Assembly: GCA_903822375.1 (NCBI GenBank)
Contig: CAIJOU010000487.1
Span: 1-5,859, forward strand
Source: Candidatus Hydrogenedentota bacterium
GTDB lineage: Bacteria > Hydrogenedentota > Hydrogenedentia > Hydrogenedentales > CAITNO01
Direction: 5' to 3'
DNA: 5,859 nt
Positions 1 through 5,859 of the stretch are shown in pieces. Numbering within the stretch: position 1 is the stretch's first letter; every line of letters starts with the position of its first letter. The notes under the pieces are model-generated. The model searched no databases. It was not told the origin of the DNA and worked only from the letters and a program-made list of their open reading frames with translations. Made by a program: the position numbers and the translations under genes.

Positions 1-3000
1 CCACAATCACTGCCGCCGCGGTCAGCAGCATGGGCCGGAAACGCACCGCGCCCGCATCCACCACCGCCTCGGCCAGCGGCATGCCCTCGGCCAGCCGCAG
101 TTCGATGAAGTCCACCAGGATGATGGAGTTGCGCACCACAATGCCCGCGCCGGCGATAAACCCAATCATGGACGTCGCTGTGAAGAATGCGCCCATGAGC
201 CAGTGGGCGGGTAGGATGCCCACCAACGAGAATGGGATGGCCGCCATGATCACAAAGGGTGTCTTCATCGACTGGAACCAGCCGACAACAAGAATGAATA
301 TGAGCACCAGCACCGCCGCAAAGGCGATGCCCATATCGCGAAACACTTCATAGGTGACGTACCACTCTCCGTCCCATTTCACCGCATAGTCTCCGGTGGA
401 AAAGGGCTGCTGCGTGGAATACTGCGTGATCGCGGCGCCGTTGGGTGCCTTCATAGTCGCCAATTGCCGCTGGAGGCCAAAGATCACGTATACCGGGCTT
501 TCACCCCGGCCGCCCGCGTCGCCCGTCACGTACACGACGGGCATCAGGTTCTTGTGGTAGATGCTCTTGTCCTGCACCGACTCCTCCACCTTCACAAGCT
601 GGCCCAGCGAAACCAGATTGCCCTGGGTGCCGAGGACCTTGATTTCCTTGAGGCTGTCGATTCCGGAACGTTCACTTCGGGAGAGGCGCAGGAAGATGGG
701 CAGGTCCTCCTTCTCGGCCGGTTGGTGCACCAGACCGGCGCCCATGCCTTCCAGCGCAATGCGCAGCGTGGCGTTTATCTGCTCCACAGATACGCCGTTC
801 AGCGCCGCCTTTTCCTGGTCCACCGCAAGTCGGTATTTGATTTGGTCGTCCTCGACGAAGGAATCCGCATCGACCACACCGTCGGTGTTGTCAAAGACCT
901 TTTCCACCTGCTTCGCCAGGGCTATCTGGCCCGCGTAATCGGGTCCGTAAATCTCCGCCACGAGTGTTTGCAGCACCGGCGGGCCGGGCGGCACTTCGGC
1001 CACCTTGACCCGCGCGTTGAATTTGCGGGCGATCTCCTGAATGTGCGGCCGGGCCCGCTTGGCAATCTCATGACTCTGGGCTTTGCGGTGGGCCTTGGAC
1101 GCAAGATTCACCTGGATGTCCGCTTCATTCGGCTGGTGCCGCAGGAAATAGTGGCGCACCAGTCCGTTGAAATTGTGCGGCGATGCCGCCCCGCTGTACA
1201 TCTGGTAGTCGCTGACCTCGGGGATCGTGGCGACGTAGTCGCCTATTGCCCGCGTCACCGCGGCCGTCTTTTCGAGTGGCGTGCCTTCGGGCATGTCGAT
1301 GATCACCTGGAACTCGCTCTTGTTGTCGAACGGAAGCATTTTGACCAATACCTTCGACAGGGGCACCAGGGTGCAGGCCGCCAGCAGCAGCACCACCACG
1401 CCCACAAGAAAGCCGTAACGCAGCAGGGGCACCGTTACAAGCGGCTTCATGACATGCCGGTACAGCCGGTCCATCCATCCCTCTTCGTGGCCGTGGGAAC
1501 CGGCATGGTGGGCCGGGTCTTCCGGCACCGGCTTCGGGGACGGCGCGGGCTTGCGTTTGAGCAGGCGCAGCGGATTCCACCAGTGCTGGACGGGGTGGTG
1601 ATCGGGATTGCTCTTGAGGAAGCGGTAGGCGGCCCAGGGCGTCACCACGAAGGAGATAATGACGGAGAACATCATCGCCGCGGACGCACCCACGGGGATG
1701 GGACGCATGTAGGGCCCCATCAGGCCGCGCACAAATGCCATCGGCAGGATGGCCGCGATGACGGCCGCCGTGGCCAGCAGTGTGGGGTTGCCCACCTCGT
1801 CGACGGCAACCACCGCAATCTCCAGGAGCGGCTTGCCCTTGTTCTCGGGCAGCCGGAAATGCCGCACAATGTTCTCCACAACGACAATGGCGTCATCGAC
1901 CAGGATGCCTATGGAGAAGATTAACGCAAAGAGAGTGACCCGGTTCAGCGTGTAGCTGTACAGGTAGAAGACCACCAGCGTGAGGGCGAGCGTGACCGGG
2001 ATTGCAAGGCCCACCGTGCCCGACTCGCGCAGTCCCAGCACCACCGCGATCAGCAGCGACACGGAAAGAATGGCCAGCGCCATGTGATACAGCAGCTCGT
2101 TCGATTTCTCCGCCGCCGTCTCGCCGTAATTGCGTGTGATGTTCACCTGCACATCGGACGGAACAACGACACCCTGAAGCTCTTTGACCTTCTCAAGCAC
2201 GTGGTCCGCCACGACGATCGCGTTGGTGCCCTTGCGCTTGGCCACCGAAATGGTGACCGCGGGAGCGACGGGGGAGCCGTCCTTCACGGAGCCGCTTTCC
2301 TCCACGCCAAGAACATGGCTGAACTGGGCGGAGGGGCCCTTTCCGAAGAACACGTAATTTGCCGGTTCCTCCGGACCGTCCACAATGTCGGCGACATCGC
2401 GCAGATACACGGGACGCTGGTCATGCACGCCGATAACCACGTTTCCCACGGCGTCGGCGTCCTGGAGAAAACCGCCCGTCTCGACCAGGAATTCTTCGTT
2501 GTTGGCCGAGAAACTGCCCGCCAGCGACTGGGTATTGGCCTGGGTAAGCATGGGCACTATAGCGGCAGGGGCAACGCTGTAGGCGGACATTCGGCCCTTG
2601 TCCAGCACCACGCGCACCTGGCGGCGCTGGCCGCCGATAAGCTTTACCTCCGAAACGTTGGGCACCTCTTTGATGGCGTCATGCAACTGTGCCGCAATGC
2701 GCCGGAGCATGAAATGGTCGTATCGGCTGCTGGAAAGGGTCAGTGCCAGCACGGGCACGTCGTCTATCGAGCGCGGCTTCACCAGCGGCTGGCTGCAACC
2801 CGGCGGGATGATGTCGAAATTCGCGTATATCTTCTGGTTCAACCGGACAACCGCGTCTTCCTCCTTGGTGCCGACCAGAAAGCGCACCACCACCATCGTT
2901 CCGCCGGGGCTTGAGGTGGAATAGAGATACTCAACTCCTGGCACCTCCCAAAGCAGCTTTTCCAGCGGCTTGGTGACGCGTTCCTCGACCTCCTTGGCCC

Positions 3001-3184
3001 CGGCCCCCGGCATCTGGACGAACACGTCGATCATCGGCACGATGATTTGCGGTTCCTCCTCGCGCGGGAGCAGCACAACCGCGCCAACCCCGAGCAGCAA
3101 AGAGGCGCCGATCAGCAGCGGGGTCAGTTTGCTCGTGATAAACGCATGGGCCACCCTGCCCGCAATTCCGAGTTTGTGTGTCAT
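1..3184 (-). CDS. RND-family efflux transporter permease (AcrB-type), 3' end cut by the window edge
   Basis: This is the inner-membrane, proton-driven pump of a tripartite efflux system that exports drugs, solvents or other toxic compounds. The frame is open for 1061 codons from ATG at 3184 to the left edge. TM1 spans about residues 22-39, followed by LPREEEP. A periplasmic porter/docking half covers about 40-360, TM2-TM6 about 364-520, a His-rich cytoplasmic linker about 524-572, TM7 about 589-609, a second porter half about 610-942, and TM8 onward from 951. Proton-relay residues match AcrB: D430/D431 in GILVDDAIVVVEN (AcrB D407/D408), R1018 in VVRNSIILVDF (at the K940 position), R1048 (R971) and T1055 (T978). 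By comparison with AcrB about 70 C-terminal residues are missing. The start has an AGGAGG site 8 nt upstream and lies 24 nt after the adaptor gene, so the two are surely co-transcribed. The subfamily resembles proteins annotated as AcrB/acriflavin resistance. The substrate cannot be read from sequence; CusA-type metal export is less likely. Confidence 0.97.
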   Translation of the reverse strand, partial: MTHKLGIAGRVAHAFITSKLTPLLIGASLLLGVGAVVLLPREEEPQIIVPMIDVFVQMPGAGAKEVEERVTKPLEKLLWEVPGVEYLYSTSSPGGTMVVVRFLVGTKEEDAVVRLNQKIYANFDIIPPGCSQPLVKPRSIDDVPVLALTLSSSRYDHFMLRRIAAQLHDAIKEVPNVSEVKLIGGQRRQVRVVLDKGRMSAYSVAPAAIVPMLTQANTQSLAGSFSANNEEFLVETGGFLQDADAVGNVVIGVHDQRPVYLRDVADIVDGPEEPANYVFFGKGPSAQFSHVLGVEESGSVKDGSPVAPAVTISVAKRKGTNAIVVADHVLEKVKELQGVVVPSDVQVNITRNYGETAAEKSNELLYHMALAILSVSLLIAVVLGLRESGTVGLAIPVTLALTLVVFYLYSYTLNRVTLFALIFSIGILVDDAIVVVENIVRHFRLPENKGKPLLEIAVVAVDEVGNPTLLATAAVIAAILPMAFVRGLMGPYMRPIPVGASAAMMFSVIISFVVTPWAAYRFLKSNPDHHPVQHWWNPLRLLKRKPAPSPKPVPEDPAHHAGSHGHEEGWMDRLYRHVMKPLVTVPLLRYGFLVGVVVLLLAACTLVPLSKVLVKMLPFDNKSEFQVIIDMPEGTPLEKTAAVTRAIGDYVATIPEVSDYQMYSGAASPHNFNGLVRHYFLRHQPNEADIQVNLASKAHRKAQSHEIAKRARPHIQEIARKFNARVKVAEVPPGPPVLQTLVAEIYGPDYAGQIALAKQVEKVFDNTDGVVDADSFVEDDQIKYRLAVDQEKAALNGVSVEQINATLRIALEGMGAGLVHQPAEKEDLPIFLRLSRSERSGIDSLKEIKVLGTQGNLVSLGQLVKVEESVQDKSIYHKNLMPVVYVTGDAGGRGESPVYVIFGLQRQLATMKAPNGAAITQYSTQQPFSTGDYAVKWDGEWYVTYEVFRDMGIAFAAVLVLIFILVVGWFQSMKTPFVIMAAIPFSLVGILPAHWLMGAFFTATSMIGFIAGAGIVVRNSIILVDFIELRLAEGMPLAEAVVDAGAVRFRPMLLTAAAVIV

Positions 3185-3192
3185 GGCTGTGT

Positions 3193-3198
3193 CCTCCT
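3193..3198 (-). promoter_or_regulatory. Ribosome binding site of the RND permease gene
   Basis: The minus strand reads AGGAGG here, a perfect Shine-Dalgarno core, with 8 nt to the ATG whose first base is 3184. It lies in the 24-nt gap after the adaptor stop codon (TAG, 3211-3209). It fixes the permease start and supports independent initiation within one operon transcript. Confidence 0.85.
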
Positions 3199-3208
3199 GC
3201 CCTGTGGC

Positions 3209-4402
3209 CTACCGCACGACGCAGCCGTCAGTGACGCGGTCAATTCCGTCCACCACGATCCGCTCGCCGGGGTCCAGGCCGCCCAGCACCTCGACCTTGT
3301 CGCCACGCCGCTTGCTCGTGGTGACCAGGCGCAGGCTCGCCACGCCGCCCTCGCCAACAACGTAGACGCCGTCAAGCTGGCCGCGCTGAAACACGGCCGC
3401 CGCGGGAACCGCCAGGGTGTCCTTCTGTCCCGCGCTGAATGCGGCCCGGCCGAACATGCCGGACTTTATGCCGGGCGTGGGGGGGAGGTCTATCTTTACC
3501 AGAAACGTGCGGCTTGATGGGTCGGCCGAAGGCACCAGTTCCGCCACCACACCGTCGAGCGCGCCGGTGCCGATGGCATCCAGCAGCACCGGAACCTTGT
3601 CTCCCTGTTTGATGCGCTGCACGAGCACCTCGTCAACCACCGCCTCCAGCCGGTACTGCCGCACGTCCTCCAATTCCAGCAGGGGAGCCCCCGGAGAGGC
3701 CATGTCGCCCACCTCCACCCATTTCTTGGTCACCAACCCCGCAAACGGAGCCTCAACCTTGGTGTGGCTCAGAAAAGCCTTTGCGTTTTCCAACTGCGCC
3801 TGCGCCTGCTCGATGCGCGCCTGCGCCTCGCCCCGGCGCGCCTCTACCGACGCCACCATCTCCGAGGCCTGCGCCGCCTGTGCCGCCGCCGATTTCCACT
3901 TGGCGCTTGCCTCGTCGAAGACCTGACGGCTCACGGCCTGTTTGTCCGCAAGGCCCTTGACGCGCTCATAGGTGGAGGTGGCCAGCGCATTGTCGGCGTC
4001 GGCCGCGGTCTTGGCATGCATGGCCGCCTGCACCGAGTTCTTCACCTCCTCCAGCGATTCCTGCGCCTGGCGAAGCGCGCTTTCCGCGCTGCGCGCCTGC
4101 GCCGCCGCCTCGCGGTCATCAATCTCCACCAGAGCCTGTCCCGCCTCGACCTGGTCACCGGTGTTTACGCGCACCGCAAGGATATTGCCCACGGCCTTGC
4201 TCTGTATTGTGCTGGAGGTCCGCGAGTGCACCGTGCCCACCGCATCGTAGGGCGTGCTCACGGCCACTTTTTCGGCTGCGGCCACCGTGGCCGAAACAAC
4301 CGGCCGCTCCCGCGGCACGGACGGCGCATCGGAACCCCGCCCGCATCCGCCAAGCAGGCCCAAAAGCAACGGCAGCGCACTCCAAAAACCGATTCGTCTC
4401 AT
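3209..4402 (-). CDS. RND efflux periplasmic adaptor (membrane fusion protein), lipoprotein
   Basis: This 397-residue AcrA/MexA-type adaptor links the RND permease to an outer-membrane channel. Residues 1-20 form a lipoprotein signal with a hydrophobic core and lipobox LGGC, so Cys20 would be lipidated; Gly follows it. The domains run in the usual order: split lipoyl/biotinyl-like halves at about 64-96 (AVRVNTGDQVEAGQALVEID) and 213-245 (KVEAPFAGLV), flanking a coiled-coil alpha-hairpin at about 97-212 rich in Ala, Gln and Glu. A beta-barrel follows at about 248-326 and a membrane-proximal domain at about 327-397, including LAVPAAAV and DPGERIVVDG. The hairpin tip carries R147, L151 and S158, with the same spacing as the TolC-contacting RLS motif of AcrA. 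The start at 4402 is preferred over an in-frame ATG at 4435, because it places the signal peptide at the N-terminus and has AGGG 7 nt upstream. The permease gene follows directly. The family is certain; the transported substrate is not. Confidence 0.95.
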   Translation of the reverse strand: MRRIGFWSALPLLLGLLGGCGRGSDAPSVPRERPVVSATVAAAEKVAVSTPYDAVGTVHSRTSSTIQSKAVGNILAVRVNTGDQVEAGQALVEIDDREAAAQARSAESALRQAQESLEEVKNSVQAAMHAKTAADADNALATSTYERVKGLADKQAVSRQVFDEASAKWKSAAAQAAQASEMVASVEARRGEAQARIEQAQAQLENAKAFLSHTKVEAPFAGLVTKKWVEVGDMASPGAPLLELEDVRQYRLEAVVDEVLVQRIKQGDKVPVLLDAIGTGALDGVVAELVPSADPSSRTFLVKIDLPPTPGIKSGMFGRAAFSAGQKDTLAVPAAAVFQRGQLDGVYVVGEGGVASLRLVTTSKRRGDKVEVLGGLDPGERIVVDGIDRVTDGCVVR

Positions 4403-4409
4403 CACCAGA

Positions 4410-4416
4410 CCCTCTC
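4410..4416 (-). promoter_or_regulatory. Ribosome binding site deciding the adaptor start
   Basis: The minus strand reads GAGAGGG, with 7 nt between the last G and the ATG at 4402. The alternative in-frame ATG at 4435 has no comparable purine-rich site and would put 11 extra residues in front of the lipoprotein signal. This site therefore selects the 397-residue product. Confidence 0.65.
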
Positions 4417-4450
4417 TGTTGCAGATGCTCAGCATGCATATCTTTCCAGA

Positions 4451-4481
4451 CTTGTATCATACTCTACTAGTGTAACGCAAG
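4451..4481. promoter_or_regulatory. Imperfect 31-nt dyad, candidate operator of the efflux operon
   Basis: The arms are symmetric about position 4466. CTTG at 4451-4454 pairs with CAAG at 4478-4481, and ACT at 4461-4463 pairs with AGT at 4469-4471; single matches lie between. In total 9 of 15 positions per arm are complementary. The dyad overlaps the best -10-like hexamer of the efflux operon, an arrangement typical of repressor operators of local regulators. The symmetry is modest and could arise by chance in a region of this size. No regulator is visible to pair it with. Confidence 0.3.
4456..4461 (-). promoter_or_regulatory. Possible -10 element of the adaptor-permease operon
   Basis: The minus strand reads TATGAT, five of six matches to TATAAT, about 53 nt upstream of the adaptor ATG and within the AT-rich part of the intergenic region. 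No good -35 hexamer lies 16-18 nt upstream; TTGCGT is only 13 nt away. If this is the promoter it is weak or depends on an activator. Initiation would fall near 4449, giving a leader of roughly 47 nt. Confidence 0.35.
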
Positions 4482-4573
4482 AGTGGTACGAAATATTCTT
4501 CGACTTCGTCCGCCGTCCGAAACCCGCGCATTCCGCCCGATCTCCTTGAGAATAACGGCGGCAGGACCCGGTG

Positions 4574-4596
4574 CCCGCCGGGAGAAAACCGGCGGG
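4574..4596. other. GC-rich hairpin in the divergent intergenic region
   Basis: CCCGCCGG at 4574-4581 and CCGGCGGG at 4589-4596 form a perfect 8-bp stem around the loop GAGAAAA. A further CCCG/CGGG pairing is possible outside it across a small internal loop. No T-run follows on either strand, so it is not a canonical intrinsic terminator. It lies upstream of both candidate transcription starts and would not be in either leader if those starts are right. Its role is unknown. Confidence 0.45.
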
Positions 4597-4651
4597 ACGG
4601 GCCTCCACTGCCGTCAGTTCCGCCTGTACCCTCGGGAGTTCAACGCCCATA

Positions 4652-4680
4652 TTGAAACATGCCGCCTCGATTGTTATTCT
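4652..4680 (+). promoter_or_regulatory. Candidate sigma70-type promoter of the esterase gene
   Basis: TTGAAA at 4652-4657 (five of six matches to TTGACA) is followed by an exact 17-nt spacer and TATTCT at 4675-4680 (four of six matches to TATAAT). Initiation would be near 4687, giving a leader of about 119 nt before the esterase ATG at 4806. It is the best-spaced hexamer pair I found upstream of this gene. Confidence 0.45.
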
Positions 4681-4745
4681 TTGCCGTCGGTGGCACGCTT
4701 GGGAAACGCACGAGAACGGCGTCCTGAATGTTGCCGGTTTGATGT

Positions 4746-4758
4746 GTCGTGATACGAC
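4746..4758. repeat. Short perfect inverted repeat in the esterase leader
   Basis: GTCGT and ACGAC flank a GAT spacer, giving a 13-nt perfect dyad about 48 nt upstream of the esterase start and downstream of its candidate promoter. A second small dyad, ATTG-AA-CAAT, follows at 4763-4772. Arms of four to five bases are expected by chance in several hundred bases, so an operator role is only a possibility. Confidence 0.2.
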
Positions 4759-4792
4759 GTGCATTGAACAATTGCTCCGGACAAATCAACAC

Positions 4793-4797
4793 AGGGG
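4793..4797 (+). promoter_or_regulatory. Ribosome binding site deciding the esterase start
   Basis: AGGGG lies 8 nt before the ATG at 4806. An in-frame GTG at 4749 would add 19 residues ahead of the lipoprotein signal peptide and has no clear ribosome binding site, so the ATG at 4806 is preferred. Confidence 0.6.
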
Positions 4798-4805
4798 TGC
4801 AATCC

Positions 4806-5744
4806 ATGGCGGCGCGTAAATCTCGCACAGCGTGCACGGGGGCGCTTGCCGTTCTTGTTGCGGGAAGTTCTCTCTTGTTGACCGCCTGCAACCCGGCCCG
4901 GATGCCGCGCGAGACCATACACTACGGCAACCAAAGCCGCACCGCCGTGGTGCATGTGCCGCCCAATTGGGATTCGGCGTCCCCTCTTCCGCTGGTCATT
5001 GCCCTGCACGGCATGCTGAACACCCCGGAAAACACGGAGGAACAGACTGACTTTGCTAAACTGGCGGACAGGGAGGGCTTTGTCGTGGCCTATCCCGACG
5101 CACGGCTGGGGTTTTGGAATATCTTTACAACGAGAAAAGACGCCGATGACATCCGGTTCATAAGCGCGCTCGTCGACCAGTTGGTGGCGGCGCACCAAGT
5201 CGACCCGACGCGGGTGTATCTTACCGGCTCGTCCAATGGCGGCATGCTCGTGCACGCAATAGCCCGCGCCGTCCCCGAAAAATTCGCCGCAATTGCCCCA
5301 GTCTACGGTTCCATGACGCGGGCCATTGAACGGGCGGGGCCGCCGGGGCTGCCCATGCCCACGCTTATCATCCACGGCACGGCAGACTACCTCCTCCGTT
5401 GGAACGGCGGTGGTTCCTCCGGATTCGGCCTGCCCTGGTATACCTCGGTGCCGGAAACGGTGGCCTTCTGGACCGCAAACAACGGCTGCTCCGGGGTGGT
5501 CGAAACAACCGCACTTCCGGACACCGACCCCACCGACGGAACAACCGCAAGCCGCACGGTCTACGGGGGCTGTTCCGACAACGCGGAAGTGGTCCTGTAC
5601 ACCATTTACGGGGGCGGACACAACCGCCCCGGCACATTGCACAACCCCAATGGGGGCTACGGGCGGGTATGCATGGACTTCAACGCCACGGAGGTCATGT
5701 GGGCCTTTTTCAGGGCTCACCCCCGGCCGGCAGTGGGGCGCTAG
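4806..5744 (+). CDS. Lipoprotein alpha/beta-hydrolase, LpqC / PHB depolymerase-like esterase family
   Basis: This 312-residue exported esterase probably hydrolyses an ester-linked polymer or plant-type ester outside the inner membrane. Residues 1-28 form a lipoprotein signal (basic start, hydrophobic core, LTAC lipobox), so Cys28 would be lipidated. Asn at +2 does not give the inner-membrane retention signal (Asp) known in enterobacteria. The alpha/beta-hydrolase core starts with LPLVIALHGM, where H68-G69 is the oxyanion-hole region. YPDA at 96-99 and DADDIRF at 112-118 are family landmarks. The nucleophile elbow GSSNGGM puts Ser143 in G-x-S-x-G, Asp194 sits in HGTAD, and His272 in GGGH, so the triad is complete. 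C228 (NNGC) and C256 (GGC) are placed like the conserved pair that may form a disulfide. The closing segment NATEVMWAFFRAHP is also typical, and the length is normal for the family. Substrates in this family include polyhydroxyalkanoates and feruloyl or acetyl esters; none can be chosen here. The gene is divergent from the efflux operon. Confidence 0.9.
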   Translation: MAARKSRTACTGALAVLVAGSSLLLTACNPARMPRETIHYGNQSRTAVVHVPPNWDSASPLPLVIALHGMLNTPENTEEQTDFAKLADREGFVVAYPDARLGFWNIFTTRKDADDIRFISALVDQLVAAHQVDPTRVYLTGSSNGGMLVHAIARAVPEKFAAIAPVYGSMTRAIERAGPPGLPMPTLIIHGTADYLLRWNGGGSSGFGLPWYTSVPETVAFWTANNGCSGVVETTALPDTDPTDGTTASRTVYGGCSDNAEVVLYTIYGGGHNRPGTLHNPNGGYGRVCMDFNATEVMWAFFRAHPRPAVGR

Positions 5745-5859
5745 CAGGCCGTGGTAAAAGCCTCCGTTTGAGGATGGCAGTCTAAGAAACGCCAACCAAG
5801 TGCTTTTGATATTTCCCGTGAATTGGGGCAGTACCAGAACCGGACATGAGCCACGATGG
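5745..5859. other. Tail after the esterase, no confident gene or terminator
   Basis: This stretch has only weak inverted repeats (AGGC/GCCT at 5746-5763 and CCTC/GAGG at 5761-5773), neither followed by a T-run. An ATG at 5846 opens a plus-strand frame that runs off the edge after a few codons. It lacks a clear ribosome binding site, so a following gene cannot be claimed. Confidence 0.4.

Larger units (their letters stand above)
4403..4805. other. Divergent intergenic region between the efflux operon and the esterase gene
   Basis: These 403 nt separate two divergently transcribed starts. I see no credible gene: the small open frames on either strand have no recognisable domain and no convincing ribosome binding site. 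The stretch 4441-4500, next to the efflux operon, is visibly more AT-rich than its surroundings and holds the candidate operon promoter and a dyad. The middle, 4555-4640, is GC-rich and contains a hairpin. The part nearest the esterase holds a sigma70-like promoter and short inverted repeats. No regulator gene is encoded here, although such regulators often sit next to RND operons. Confidence 0.7.

Noticed and set aside
464..1924. A 486-residue plus-strand open frame (and others at 2084-2914 and 3047-3517).
   Set aside because: It lies antisense to and in codon register with the RND permease, whose minus-strand frame shows clear family motifs throughout. It is low-complexity, His/Arg-rich and resembles no known family. 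Long antisense frames are expected opposite GC-rich genes.
4403..4435. Adaptor start at the upstream in-frame ATG (4435).
   Set aside because: It adds 11 residues before the lipoprotein signal and lacks a ribosome binding site; the ATG at 4402 has one at the right spacing.
4429..4764. A 111-residue minus-strand open frame and overlapping plus-strand small frames in the intergenic region.
   Set aside because: They have no domain, no ribosome binding site and Arg/Cys-rich composition without structure. They overlap the promoter-like sequences. They do not look like a decayed TetR or MarR regulator.
4749..4805. Esterase start at GTG 4749.
   Set aside because: It would bury the lipoprotein signal behind 19 extra residues, and the start at 4806 has AGGGG 8 nt upstream.
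5746..5773. Intrinsic terminator after the esterase.
   Set aside because: The stems are only four base pairs and no T-run follows.
4674..5795. A 373-residue minus-strand open frame opposite the esterase.
   Set aside because: The plus-strand frame has a signal peptide, a catalytic triad and a normal family length; the antisense product has no recognisable feature.
5846..5859. Start of a further plus-strand gene at ATG 5846.
   Set aside because: Only a few codons are visible and there is no clear ribosome binding site, so it cannot be supported.

Overview
The window is GC-rich, gene-dense bacterial DNA. It comes from a Gram-negative (diderm) organism, because it encodes an RND inner-membrane efflux pump, its periplasmic adaptor and two lipoprotein signal peptides. 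The genus cannot be fixed from these genes: both families are widespread in Proteobacteria and several other diderm phyla. No rRNA, tRNA, insertion sequence, CRISPR array or phage gene was seen.

Layout. Positions 1-4402 hold a two-gene minus-strand operon. It is transcribed right to left: first a lipoprotein membrane-fusion (adaptor) protein at 3209-4402, then, after a 24-nt gap with a strong ribosome binding site, an AcrB-type RND permease at 3184 down to 1. The permease runs off the left edge. I translated its in-window reading frame codon by codon and found it open for 1061 codons, with only roughly the last 70 residues missing. Long plus-strand reading frames over this region are antisense shadows. 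Positions 4403-4805 form a 403-nt divergent intergenic region with candidate promoters for both directions, an imperfect 31-nt dyad over the putative operon promoter, and a GC-rich hairpin. Positions 4806-5744 encode, on the plus strand, a secreted lipoprotein alpha/beta-hydrolase of the LpqC / polyhydroxybutyrate depolymerase-like esterase family with a complete catalytic triad. Positions 5745-5859 are a short tail with no confident gene or terminator.

How the parts fit. The adaptor and permease should form the periplasmic and inner-membrane parts of a tripartite proton-driven efflux pump. The adaptor carries the R-x3-L-x6-S hairpin-tip signature linked to TolC-type partners, but no outer-membrane channel gene or regulator lies in the window; either may lie beyond the left edge or elsewhere. 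The esterase is divergent from the pump. A functional link would rest only on the shared upstream region and is not established.

I see no convincing previously undescribed system. The points most worth a second look are a histidine-rich cytoplasmic linker in the permease, an adaptor hairpin about three heptads per arm longer than that of AcrA, the Lys-to-Arg exchange in the permease proton relay, and the operator-like dyad in the divergent promoter region.
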